Source of the DNA: UBA2279 sp041595875
GTDB lineage: Bacteria; Actinomycetota; Coriobacteriia; Anaerosomatales; Anaerosomataceae
Assembly (NCBI GenBank): GCA_041595875.1
Contig: JBFHJN010000076.1
Coordinates: 1 to 9,266, forward strand
Length of the DNA stretch: 9,266 nucleotides
Direction of reading: 5' to 3'
The notes under the pieces were generated by a model, which saw nothing but the letters and a program-made list of their open reading frames with translations, made no database searches and had not been told where the DNA came from. Below, piece after piece: positions 1 to 6,991 of this stretch. Position numbers and translations under genes: made by a program. Each line of letters starts with the position of its first letter. The first letter of the stretch is position 1.

Positions 1-82
1 CGGACAGAAGCTCGTTGAACCTGCTGATCACGATGCCGACCCTGAGGCCGGTACCGATCAGGTTCCCTTCGTAAACGCTCAT
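1..82 (-). CDS. ribH: 6,7-dimethyl-8-ribityllumazine synthase, N-terminal fragment
   Basis: Only the first 27 codons are in the window; the rest lies beyond base 1. RibH condenses the RibB product with the pyrimidine from the RibD branch to make lumazine, the substrate of riboflavin synthase. The fragment starts MSVYEGNLIGTGLRVGIV and continues ISRFNELLS. It aligns without gaps to the start of Bacillus subtilis RibH, including Arg21-Phe22-Asn23, where Phe22 stacks on the substrate ring in that enzyme. The ATG overlaps the ribBA stop by four bases (ATGA), with GAGAGGAG 5 nt upstream, so coupled translation is likely. The fragment is short, but its match and place after ribBA make the call secure. 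Confidence 0.94.
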   Translation of the reverse strand, partial: MSVYEGNLIGTGLRVGIVISRFNELLS

Positions 83-1317
83 TTCTTCTCCTCTCGTGAG
101 ACCCCGTCCGGAAGATCGAGACGATGGTTCATCTTCTCCTTCTTTGTGCGTAGATACTCGATGTTGTCCACGCAGCATCCCACCTGCAACGTGACCTGTT
201 CGGTCACCGTGAGCCCGTAGCCTTCAAGGCCGACGATCTTGGTAGGGTTGTTCGTGAGAAGCCGCATGGTGGTCAGCCCCAGGTCTACCAGGACCTGAGC
301 CCCGACGCCGTAATCCCTGAGGTCGGCAGGGAAACCCAATGCCACGTTCGCTTCGACGGTGTCCGCGCCCTGGTCCTGAAGCTCATAGGCGCGCAGCTTG
401 TTGGCAAGACCGATCCCCCGGCCTTCATGGCCGACGATATAGAGGATCACGCCCGTTCCCTCTTCTTCGATCAGTCGCATGGCTTCTTCAAGCTGATCGC
501 CACAGTCGCACCGTAGCGAGTGGAACGTGTCGCCTGTCAGGCACTCAGAGTGAACTCGGACGAGCACGTCGCTTGCGCCCGCCACATCTCCTTTGACAAG
601 GGCGACGTGGGTGGATCCGTCGATCTTGGACTGATACCCGTACGCCGTGAACTCACCCTGGCGGGTAGGCATACGTACCGTCGCGATCCGCTCGACGAGG
701 TGCTCCGTGCGCCGACGGTACCGGATAAGGTCGGCCACGGTCACCATCAGAAGCCCGTGCTCGCGCGCAACCGCCTCAAGCTGCGGGCGTCTTGCCATCG
801 TGCCGTCCGGATTCATGATCTCGCAGATCACCCCGCCCGGGTACAGCCCGGCGAGAAGGGCGAAATCCACCGCCGCCTCCGTGTGTCCTGCGCGCTCAAG
901 AACGCCACCCGGGCGCGCCCGCAACGGGAAGACGTGACCCGGCATGGATATGCCTTCCGGTTTCGTCTCGGCATCGATGGCCGTGAGCACCGTGATGGCC
1001 CTGTCAGCAGCCGAGATACCAGTCGTTATCTTGCCCTTGGCACCGACGGAGACATGGAACGCCGTTCCCTGTTCCGAGGTGTTGTGACCCGTCATCGGGG
1101 GTATGCGCAGCTCGTCTAGGCGTTCGCCCGTCAGTGGCATGCAGATGAGTCCGCGACCGTGCTGGGCCATGAAGTTGATGGCCTCAGGAGTCACCTTCTC
1201 CGCAGCCATGACGAAGTCGCCCTCGTTCTCGCGATCCTCGTCATCAACCACTATCACCATGCGTCCGGCTGCTATCTCAGCAACCGCGTCTTCGACACTA
1301 GCGAAGATCTCACCCAT
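79..1317 (-). CDS. ribBA: Bifunctional DHBP synthase / GTP cyclohydrolase II
   Basis: This fusion supplies both entry branches of riboflavin synthesis. RibB turns ribulose-5-phosphate into 3,4-dihydroxy-2-butanone-4-phosphate, and RibA opens GTP. It has 412 residues, normal for RibBA. The RibB half (about 1-205) has DDEDRENEGD (25-34), HGRGLICMPL (53-62), TGISAADRA (99-107) and RAGHTEAAVD (142-151). The RibA half has the zinc cysteines Cys259, Cys270 and Cys272 in SECLTGDTFHSLRCDC, then EGRGIGL (298-304) and LLTNNPTKI. Adjacent cysteines at 381-382 near the C-terminus look unusual. Both halves keep their key residues. The frame is open to an ATG at 1395, but that would overlap ribE by over 70 nt. 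The ATG at 1317 fits the family N-terminus. A GTG at 1320, one base after the ribE stop and 8 nt after GGAAGG, is an equally possible start. Confidence 0.95.
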   Translation of the reverse strand: MGEIFASVEDAVAEIAAGRMVIVVDDEDRENEGDFVMAAEKVTPEAINFMAQHGRGLICMPLTGERLDELRIPPMTGHNTSEQGTAFHVSVGAKGKITTGISAADRAITVLTAIDAETKPEGISMPGHVFPLRARPGGVLERAGHTEAAVDFALLAGLYPGGVICEIMNPDGTMARRPQLEAVAREHGLLMVTVADLIRYRRRTEHLVERIATVRMPTRQGEFTAYGYQSKIDGSTHVALVKGDVAGASDVLVRVHSECLTGDTFHSLRCDCGDQLEEAMRLIEEEGTGVILYIVGHEGRGIGLANKLRAYELQDQGADTVEANVALGFPADLRDYGVGAQVLVDLGLTTMRLLTNNPTKIVGLEGYGLTVTEQVTLQVGCCVDNIEYLRTKKEKMNHRLDLPDGVSREEKK

Positions 1318-1321
1318 CACG

Positions 1322-1990
1322 TTATCGTCCTTCCGAGAATTCACGTAGCATATCGCCCAGGCCGCGGTGCTGCGGGCGGGCAGAGGGTTCGTCAACGCCC
1401 ATGTAGCCGGCCACGAAGCGCTTCACGTACTTGGCGAACATGTCCGCCTCAAGGTTGACCGCGGCGCCCACGGCCTTGTCTTTCAATGTCGTGCTGGATT
1501 CGGTCTGAGGGATGACTGCGCAGGTGAATCCCTCGTCGCCCACCTTAGCGACCGTCAGCGAGATGCCGTCTATGGCGATAGAGCCCTTCTCGACGATGTA
1601 CTCCATGATCGATGCGGGAGCACCGAACTGGTACACGGTGAACTTGCCTGCCGGCTGCCGGAGCTGAAGGGTGCCGACGCCGTCGATGTGCCCCGAGACG
1701 ATATGACCGCCGAGACGGTCCGAGAGCCGCAGAGCACGCTCCAGGTTGACTTTGCCACCTTGGCGCAGTCCGCCCAGCGTGGAACGGTCCAGCGTCTCCC
1801 CGCTCACATCCGCAAGAAAGGCCCCTCTGATGAACTTGGCGACCGTCAGGCAGACCCCATCCACGGCGATCGAGTCTCCGATAGCCATGTCACGCCCGAA
1901 CTCGGGCGCGTATACCTCCAGTCGCATTCCACCTGACACGCGTTCGGCCCGCGTGATCACGCCCTCGCACTCGATAAGACCAGTGAACAT
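1322..1990 (-). CDS. ribE: Riboflavin synthase, alpha subunit
   Basis: Riboflavin synthase dismutates two 6,7-dimethyl-8-ribityllumazine molecules into riboflavin and the pyrimidine that is recycled by RibH. The 222-residue protein starts MFTGLIECEG, the family's hallmark. It contains two lumazine-binding repeats, about residues 1-97 and 98-195. Matching segments in the two halves are GDSIAVDGVCLTVAKF (38-53) and GSIAIDGISLTVAKV (136-150). The linker GGHIVSGHIDGVG (94-106) and VNLEADMFAKYVKRF (178-192) are typical. The segment after IP reads Gln-Thr-Glu where many members have His-Thr. A 25-residue tail after the second repeat is not conserved. The ATG has GGAAGGAG 5 nt upstream and lies 15 nt after the ribD stop. 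The symbol follows the ribE usage for the alpha subunit; it is called ribC in E. coli. Confidence 0.96.
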   Translation of the reverse strand: MFTGLIECEGVITRAERVSGGMRLEVYAPEFGRDMAIGDSIAVDGVCLTVAKFIRGAFLADVSGETLDRSTLGGLRQGGKVNLERALRLSDRLGGHIVSGHIDGVGTLQLRQPAGKFTVYQFGAPASIMEYIVEKGSIAIDGISLTVAKVGDEGFTCAVIPQTESSTTLKDKAVGAAVNLEADMFAKYVKRFVAGYMGVDEPSARPQHRGLGDMLREFSEGR

Positions 1991-2005
1991 CCCTACTCCT
2001 TCCGG

Positions 2006-3139
2006 CTAACCAAGAATCTTCTCGTCCAGCGGTCTCCACACGACGACCGCATCATTACCCGATATCCCGCTTTCCACGGCCTTCATGGGTGGGGCGAGAT
2101 CATATCCCGCAGCATCCGCGCTTCCCAGGTACAACGGCGGCGCCGCGTTACCCGCCATACCTCCCGCTTGCACGACGATGAGCTCATCTATCAGCCTGTC
2201 GGTCCATAGCGCGCTCAGCAGGCCGGGTCCGGCCTCTATGAGGACATCATCGATGCCCGCGGATGCCAACGTGCGCAATGCGCCACGTATGCCGTCTCGA
2301 TACTCGTAGCGGGAGACACCCACGCCAAGCCGCTGCAGCTTGAGGACGGGATCTTCGTCGGTGAGGCTGCTCGTGAGCAGAAGCGTGGAGGACGGGTCTT
2401 GCGAGAAGACGGCCCGTTCCAGCGGCGGCACGGACGTGCGAGAGACGACAACGCGCAGCGGCTGGCGGTTTGCCGGCACTCCCTGGTCGTCACGAACCGT
2501 GAGCCGAGGGTCATCGACGTCCACGGTCGCAGCGCCCACCGCGACAGCAGTCGATGCGGCCCGGAGTCGGCGAGTGATGGCCGAGCCGCCGGTTCCCGTG
2601 ATCTTCGAACGACGACGCGACCGCATAGACGCGCGGGCGTCGACCGTGAGCGCGAGCTTGACGCGAACCCACGGCAGACCGCTGTCCATGCGCTTGAGCC
2701 AGGCCTCGTTCTGCTCGGCGAAGGGCGTGGAGTCGGTGGCGAACTCGACTTGAATACCCTGGCTGCGCAGATACTCAGCGCCGCCGCCGGAAACGTCCGC
2801 GTTGGGATCGGGCATGCCTATGACCACCCGTGCGATGCCGGCATCGAGCAGCGCTGACGTGCACGGAGGGGTCTTGCCGAAGTGATTGCATGGCTCAAGC
2901 GTCACGTACGCGGTGGCACCGGCGGCAGACGGGCCGGCATCGGCAAGGGCAACGACCTCGGCGTGCGGACCACCGGCACGTTCGTGATATCCCTCGCCGA
3001 CGATGACGCCATCAGCGACGATGACGCATCCGACCATCGGATTGGGACTGGTGGTTCCGCGGCCCTTCTCGGCAAGCACGAACGCGCGCCGCAACATCGG
3101 GTCGCTCACAGAGACTGTGGCGTCAGAGAACAAACGCAA
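2006..3139 (-). CDS. ribD: Bifunctional riboflavin deaminase/reductase RibD
   Basis: RibD deaminates and then reduces the pyrimidine intermediate made by GTP cyclohydrolase II. From the TTG start it has 377 residues. The N-terminal deaminase has SPNPMVGCVIV, the zinc ligands His59 (HAEV), Cys84 and Cys93 (PCNHFGKTPPC), and GMPDPN. The C-terminal reductase has WVRVKLALTVD, VDDPRLTVR and VLIEAGPGLLSALW, the last matching the E. coli EAGP segment. The usual Asp-Gly-Arg/Lys reductase motif reads Asp-Ala-Arg here, followed by an Arg-rich loop (SMRSRRRSKITG). The loop aligns with E. coli RibD without a gap, so a frameshift is unlikely. An in-frame ATG at 3160 lies inside the riboswitch core and is unlikely to be used. 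Other possible starts are TTG 3133, GTG 3109 and ATG 3097. The product is certain; the start is moderately supported. Confidence 0.93.
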   Translation of the reverse strand: MRLFSDATVSVSDPMLRRAFVLAEKGRGTTSPNPMVGCVIVADGVIVGEGYHERAGGPHAEVVALADAGPSAAGATAYVTLEPCNHFGKTPPCTSALLDAGIARVVIGMPDPNADVSGGGAEYLRSQGIQVEFATDSTPFAEQNEAWLKRMDSGLPWVRVKLALTVDARASMRSRRRSKITGTGGSAITRRLRAASTAVAVGAATVDVDDPRLTVRDDQGVPANRQPLRVVVSRTSVPPLERAVFSQDPSSTLLLTSSLTDEDPVLKLQRLGVGVSRYEYRDGIRGALRTLASAGIDDVLIEAGPGLLSALWTDRLIDELIVVQAGGMAGNAAPPLYLGSADAAGYDLAPPMKAVESGISGNDAVVVWRPLDEKILG

Positions 3140-3145
3140 CCTGAA

Positions 3146-3155
3146 CCTTCCTTCT
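3146..3155 (-). promoter_or_regulatory. ribD Shine-Dalgarno site within riboswitch helix P1
   Basis: The coding strand reads AGAAGGAAGG, the only strong purine-rich ribosome binding site near the ribD N-terminus. Its AAGGA core lies 9 nt before a TTG at 3137-3139. Eight of its ten bases are also the 3' strand of P1 in the FMN aptamer. Ribosome binding and the ligand-bound aptamer therefore cannot coexist if P1 forms as predicted. This placement decides the preferred ribD start. Confidence 0.7.
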
Positions 3156-3261
3156 ACCATCCGGACTATACCGTCGGCCCCGGAATCTCACCGGGTCGGC
3201 CCCTTGCGGGGTTCGCGGGCTGTCACCGCCGGTGGGGAATCTCACCCCGCCCTGAAGAAAG
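3147..3261 (-). promoter_or_regulatory. FMN riboswitch (RFN element) controlling the rib genes
   Basis: Read on the minus strand, this leader carries the conserved FMN aptamer blocks in the right order. They are GGGCGGGGTGAGATTCC, ACCGGCGGT and AGCCCGCGA, then a variable stem CCCC-GCAA-GGGG (3200-3211), then CCGGTGAGATTCCGGGGCC, GACGGT and AGTCCGGATG. The two GGTGAGATTCC modules lie at about 3236-3246 and 3182-3192. The closing helix P1 can form eight pairs between CTTTCTTC (3254-3261) and GAAGGAAG (3147-3154), one of them G-U. Known FMN riboswitches sense FMN and turn off riboflavin synthesis or transport genes, which fits ribD, ribE, ribBA and ribH downstream. No T-run or terminator hairpin follows the aptamer, and P1 contains the Shine-Dalgarno sequence, so control of translation initiation is the likely mechanism (inference). 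The aptamer identity is essentially certain; the exact ends are approximate. Confidence 0.97.
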
Positions 3262-3272
3262 CAATGCCTATT

Positions 3273-3947
3273 CTACACGACGCGGGTCTGCGCGCTACTC
3301 CGTATGGCGCCCACGGCGGCCGCGGGATCGTCTGCGCAGAACACGGCGCTTCCCGCGATCAACATGGTCGCACCGGCGGCCGTGACCAGTGGTGCGGTCA
3401 CCGTATCGATACCACCGTCTACAGCGATCCGTGCAGTAGAACCGGTCTCATCGATCATACGTGAAATGGCGCGGATCCTGTCAGTCGATTCCGGAATGAA
3501 CGCTTGCCCGCCAAAGCCGGGGTTCACCGACATCACGAGGACGAGGTCCAGATCGCGGATGATGGCGCGCAAGGACTCCACGGGGGTACCGGGGTTGAGA
3601 GAGACGCCCGCCTTGGCTCCAGCCTGGTGGATCGTCTGGATGACGCGGTGCAGGTGATTGCACGCCTCCACGTGCACTGTGACCATGTCGGCGCCCGCGT
3701 CCAGGTACCAGCCCACGCTCGCCTCGGCGTTCGAGATCATAAGGTGCACGTCCAAAGGCACTTCTGTCACGCGCTTGAGGGCCTTGATCACGGGCGGTCC
3801 GATGGTCAGGTTGGGCACGAAGTGACCGTCCATGACGTCCACATGTATGAGGTCCGCACCCGCGTCGGTGACAAGCCGGACGGCATCGCCCAGCTGCATG
3901 AAGTCAGCCGAGAGAATCGATGGTGCGATGAGGACGTCTTTGGACAT
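3273..3947 (-). CDS. rpe: Ribulose-phosphate 3-epimerase
   Basis: Rpe interconverts ribulose-5-phosphate and xylulose-5-phosphate in the pentose phosphate pathway. The 224-residue TIM-barrel protein is of normal length. Family motifs in order: IAPSILSADF (7-16), HVDVMDGHFVPNLTIGP (35-51), LDVHLMI (65-71), SVNPGFGGQAF (140-150), AVDGGID (175-181) and the phosphate-binding end AGSAVF (198-203). Metal and catalytic residues His35, Asp37, His68 and Asp177 are all present. The ATG start has a strong AGGGGAG at 6-nt spacing and lies 14 nt after gpsA. The FMN riboswitch begins only 11 nt after the rpe stop. rpe directly before ribD is known in actinobacteria such as Mycobacterium. The link makes sense because ribulose-5-phosphate is a substrate of RibBA further down. 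Identification is very secure. Confidence 0.97.
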   Translation of the reverse strand: MSKDVLIAPSILSADFMQLGDAVRLVTDAGADLIHVDVMDGHFVPNLTIGPPVIKALKRVTEVPLDVHLMISNAEASVGWYLDAGADMVTVHVEACNHLHRVIQTIHQAGAKAGVSLNPGTPVESLRAIIRDLDLVLVMSVNPGFGGQAFIPESTDRIRAISRMIDETGSTARIAVDGGIDTVTAPLVTAAGATMLIAGSAVFCADDPAAAVGAIRSSAQTRVV

Positions 3948-3961
3948 GCGTCGCTCCCCTT

Positions 3962-4978
3962 TCAGTCTTGGATGAGGTCCATGCCGTGGAGTTCGTCCCG
4001 GGCGCTACGGCCCATCAGCAAGACGCGCGCGTCGTCAGGGCTGGCGCCCTCGTAGAGTGCGGCCTTCACCTGATGGGTGATGGGGAGCTCGATCCCCACG
4101 CTGCACGCGAGCTCGTACACGCTCACCGCGCTGCGGGCACCTTCGGCGACCATATGCGTCTTCTCGGCGTAGCTGTCTACCGTGCCGCCCTCGGCCACCC
4201 ACTGACCCAGAGCACGGTTGCGACTGTGCTGTGATGTGCAGGTGGCGATAAGGTCGCCCATCCCGGCAAGACCCATGTAAGTGAGAGGGTTTGCCCCGAG
4301 GTGGCGACCCAGACGGCTCATCTCGGCAAGTCCGCGGGTCATCAGGGTGGCCTTGGTGTTGTCACCGAAGCCGAGGCCATCGGACATCCCCGCCGCTACA
4401 GCGATGACGTTTTTCGACGCCCCGCCCAGCTCGACGCCGATGATGTCGGTGTTCGTGTAGACACGGAACGATGGCGCCATGAACAGCTCCTGGAACATCC
4501 GTGCGATGTTGTCTTCGTAGGCGGCGATGACCGTGGCCGATGGCACTCCTTTGGAGACCTCCTCGGCGTGGTTGGGGCCGGAGAGCGCGGCCAGCCGCTC
4601 GCGACCGCCGATCACATCCTCGATCACCTGCGTCATGCGCATGAGGGTGCCGCCTTCGACGCCTTTGGCGAGGTTGATGACAGGAGTGTCGCTTCCCAGG
4701 TGCGGCTTCATCGCCCCGGCGGTCTCACGCACGCCATGGCTCGGCGTGACGATGACGACAGCCTCGGCGCCGCGCAGGACTTCTTCCATGTCATGCGATG
4801 CGCGCACGGACTGAGGGAGAACGACCTCGGGGAGATAGACGGGGTTATGGTGCTCCTCGTTGATGCCAAGCGCTATCTCGGGCTCCCGTGCCCACATGGA
4901 GACGTGGATGCCCTTGCCCGAGAGAAGCCAACTGATGGCGGTGCCCCATGATCCAGCACCGATGACCGCGACCTGCAT
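3962..4978 (-). CDS. gpsA: Glycerol-3-phosphate dehydrogenase [NAD(P)+]
   Basis: GpsA reduces dihydroxyacetone phosphate to glycerol-3-phosphate in the cytosol, supplying PlsY and so phospholipid synthesis. The chosen start gives 338 residues. The Rossmann motif GAGSWG is at 7-12, as in the family. Further signatures are INLAKG (101-106), LSGPNHAEE (132-140), GGASKN with the catalytic Lys189, DNTKATLMTRG (206-216), GMGDLIATC (239-247) and SRNR (252-255). The reading frame is open upstream to an ATG at 5023. That would add 15 residues before the Rossmann fold and overlap plsY by 44 nt. The ATG at 4978 is better: it sits one base after the plsY TAG, has GGGGGAA a few bases upstream, and places the first beta strand (QVAVIGAG) right at the N-terminus. 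Identification is very secure. Confidence 0.96.
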   Translation of the reverse strand: MQVAVIGAGSWGTAISWLLSGKGIHVSMWAREPEIALGINEEHHNPVYLPEVVLPQSVRASHDMEEVLRGAEAVVIVTPSHGVRETAGAMKPHLGSDTPVINLAKGVEGGTLMRMTQVIEDVIGGRERLAALSGPNHAEEVSKGVPSATVIAAYEDNIARMFQELFMAPSFRVYTNTDIIGVELGGASKNVIAVAAGMSDGLGFGDNTKATLMTRGLAEMSRLGRHLGANPLTYMGLAGMGDLIATCTSQHSRNRALGQWVAEGGTVDSYAEKTHMVAEGARSAVSVYELACSVGIELPITHQVKAALYEGASPDDARVLLMGRSARDELHGMDLIQD

Positions 4979-4979
4979 G

Positions 4980-5654
4980 CTATTTCCCCCGCTCTCGGTT
5001 CTTGCGCCAGCCAGTCTCGTCAAGAAGCCGTCTTCTGAAGGTTATCTTCGTCTCTTCTTTACGCATGATACGTCCGATGTTGGCTCGATGCCTCCACACC
5101 ACCAGTATCGCCGTGGCCACCGCGAAGGCGAGCAGTGTGTATCTACCCGGATAGAGCAGCGCTGTGGTGACCGGGAACAGGCACGCGATGGCCATCGAAC
5201 CCAATGACACCATGCGGCTGAGCGCTGTGACCGCCAGAAACGCCAGGACCATGAACGGTATGACCCGTGGCGCCAACACGATGATCGCACCGGCTGCCGT
5301 GGCTACGCCTTTGCCGCCTCGAAAACCGATGAAGGGCGAGAACGAATGCCCCGCGATAGCGCCAAGAGCGCCTATGACGCGGAACCAGTCCTGACCCTCC
5401 GGCCCGAACGCAAGAGGGACGAACAACGCGGCCAGATAGACCGCCGCAGACCCTTTTGCCATATCGAGCGCAAGAACGGTGAACCCCGGAGCAGGACCGA
5501 ACACGCGCAACACATTGGTCGCACCCGTGTTACCGGAGCCGTGCTCGCGGATGTCGACACCCCAAAAGAGCTTGCCCACTATCAGTGCGAACGGGATCGA
5601 ACCGATCAGGTATGCAGTGAGTGCAGCAGAGGGTATGCGCCAGAGCAGCTCCAC
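4980..5654 (-). CDS. plsY: Acyl-phosphate:glycerol-3-phosphate acyltransferase PlsY
   Basis: PlsY is an integral membrane enzyme that transfers an acyl group from acyl-phosphate (made by PlsX, not encoded here) to glycerol-3-phosphate, giving lysophosphatidate. The 224-residue protein is strongly hydrophobic, with several predicted membrane helices. The family's conserved cytoplasmic motifs are present: GSIPFALIVGK (18-28), then GSGNTGATNV (39-48), the glycine-rich substrate loop GHSFSPFIGFRGGKGVAT (102-119), RMVSLGSM (147-154) and HRANIGRI (189-196). The basic C-terminal tail after residue 197 (RKEETK to KNRERGK) is rich in charge. The start is a GTG one base after the der stop codon, with AAGGG at a 5-nt spacing. 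An overlapping ATG there is in another frame. It is followed at one base by gpsA, which makes its substrate. Confidence 0.96.
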   Translation of the reverse strand: MELLWRIPSAALTAYLIGSIPFALIVGKLFWGVDIREHGSGNTGATNVLRVFGPAPGFTVLALDMAKGSAAVYLAALFVPLAFGPEGQDWFRVIGALGAIAGHSFSPFIGFRGGKGVATAAGAIIVLAPRVIPFMVLAFLAVTALSRMVSLGSMAIACLFPVTTALLYPGRYTLLAFAVATAILVVWRHRANIGRIMRKEETKITFRRRLLDETGWRKNRERGK

Positions 5655-5655
5655 A

Positions 5656-6963
5656 TCAGCCCTTACTCTTGAACTTCAAGATGACAGGCGTCCCCTCTAG
5701 ATCGAAGCTCTCGCGCAGCCTGTTCTCCACATAGCGCCGGTAGTTGTCGTCGACCAGCCGGGGATGATTGGCGAAGAACGTGAAGCCCGGCGGTTTCTGC
5801 CTGGTCTGGGTGGCGTACTGCAGACGGAGATGGACGCCATGCTTGGAGATGGTATGACCGGTCGCCCGCAGCTCTGTGAGCAGTTTGTTGAGCGCCGGCG
5901 TGGATATGCTGCACGTGTATGAGTCGTAGACGCGTTCCATGATGCCGAACAGCTTGTGCACGCCGGAACCGGTCAGCGCGCTGATACGGATGAGCGGTGC
6001 GTAGCCCACGAACCCGAGCTTCTCGCCCACCTGCTCCACGATCAGCGCCTTCGCCTCAGGTCCTTCGACCAGGTCCCACTTGTTCAGCACGACCACCAGA
6101 GCGCATCCACGCTCAGCGGCGAAGCGAGCCACACGCTGGTCCTGGTCCGTGACCCCCAGCGGTGAGTCGATCACCAGCAGGGCGATATCGGCACGGTCGA
6201 TCGCACGCATCGCGCGAACGAAGCTGTAGTACTCGACGGACTCGTCTATCTGGGACTTGCGCCTGAGACCGGCGGTGTCCACGAGGCGATAGTTGGTCTC
6301 CCCTACCTGGAGCATCGTGTCCAGCGCGTCGCGGGTGGTGCCCGCCACATCGGACACGATGGAGCGCTCCTGCCCAAGGATGCGGTTGAACAACGACGAC
6401 TTGCCGGCGTTCGGGCGGCCTATGATGGCCACGTCGATGGCGTCCACGCTCTCTTCCCGTTCAGACTCCGGCAGAGCATCGACCAACGCATCCAGCAGAT
6501 CGCCGGTGCCGTGACCGTGCAACGCCGAGACGGCCCAGGGCGTGCCTATGCCGAGGGCCCAGAAGTCGTGGATCTCACTGTCCCTGCCGGGAGTGTCCAT
6601 CTTGTTGACCGTGAGGAATACAGGCTTGCTGACGCGCTTGAGCAGCCGTGCGACCTCTTCATCTCCCGGCGTGATGCCGGTTTGGCCGTCTACCAGCAAT
6701 ATGATGACGTCGGCTTCTTCGGCAGCCATCACCGCCTGTTTACGGATGGAGTCTCCAAAGGCGTCCTCCGAGGAGAACTCGATGCCTCCGGTGTCGATGA
6801 GCATGAACTCCACGCCGTTCCAGTCGGCTTTGTGGTAGCTCCTGTCACGCGTGACTCCGCTGGCCGCGTGGACGATGGCGTCCTGGGTCTGCATCAATCT
6901 GTTCACAAAGGTCGATTTGCCGACGTTCGGACGGCCAACGACCGCAATCACGGGAAGTGTCAC
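5656..6963 (-). CDS. der: Ribosome biogenesis GTPase Der (EngA)
   Basis: Der is an essential factor for 50S ribosomal subunit assembly, with two GTPase domains in tandem followed by a KH-like domain. All three parts are visible in 435 residues, a normal length. First domain: P-loop GRPNVGKST (10-18), DTGG (57-60), NKMD (120-123). Second domain: P-loop GRPNAGKSS (182-190), DTAGLRRKSQ (229-238), NKWD (294-297). The C-terminal KH-like part contains KPPGFTFFAN (390-399) and ends YVENRLRESFDLEGTPV, as is typical. The start is a GTG, the first plausible codon before LPVIAVVGRPN, with AGAGAGG about 10 nt upstream. A 28-nt gap separates it from the DUF512 gene, the longest junction in this half of the operon; I see no hairpin or promoter in it. 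The stop lies one base before plsY. Confidence 0.97.
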   Translation of the reverse strand: MTLPVIAVVGRPNVGKSTFVNRLMQTQDAIVHAASGVTRDRSYHKADWNGVEFMLIDTGGIEFSSEDAFGDSIRKQAVMAAEEADVIILLVDGQTGITPGDEEVARLLKRVSKPVFLTVNKMDTPGRDSEIHDFWALGIGTPWAVSALHGHGTGDLLDALVDALPESEREESVDAIDVAIIGRPNAGKSSLFNRILGQERSIVSDVAGTTRDALDTMLQVGETNYRLVDTAGLRRKSQIDESVEYYSFVRAMRAIDRADIALLVIDSPLGVTDQDQRVARFAAERGCALVVVLNKWDLVEGPEAKALIVEQVGEKLGFVGYAPLIRISALTGSGVHKLFGIMERVYDSYTCSISTPALNKLLTELRATGHTISKHGVHLRLQYATQTRQKPPGFTFFANHPRLVDDNYRRYVENRLRESFDLEGTPVILKFKSKG

Positions 6964-6991
6964 CGTCTCACAGCCTCTCTAAAGGTATCAA

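Noticed and set aside
520..1119. A 199-codon plus-strand open frame opposite ribBA
   Set aside because: It has no domain signal or plausible ribosome binding site, and ribBA on the other strand keeps all its catalytic motifs.
1318..1395. A longer ribBA starting at ATG 1395
   Set aside because: It would overlap ribE by over 70 nt and add a stretch unlike RibB proteins; the starts at 1317 or 1320 follow the ribE stop and a GGAAGG site.
2580..2660. A compensated frameshift in ribD explaining the Arg-rich loop
   Set aside because: The segment aligns gap-free with E. coli RibD, and translations in the other two frames do not restore a better match.
3098..3118. A small hairpin CACAG-tct-CTGTG just downstream of the riboswitch as a possible terminator
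   Set aside because: The stem is only 5 bp with a 3-nt loop, no T-run follows, and it lies within ribD coding sequence.
3267..3275. A -10-like TAGAAT on the minus strand at the rpe stop codon, a possible promoter for the riboswitch transcript
   Set aside because: No matching -35 hexamer lies about 17 nt upstream and the extended -10 TGn is not properly placed. It overlaps the rpe stop codon and may be chance.
4979..5023. A longer gpsA starting at ATG 5023
   Set aside because: It would overlap plsY by 44 nt and add 15 residues before the Rossmann motif. The ATG at 4978 has a good ribosome binding site and matches the family N-terminus.
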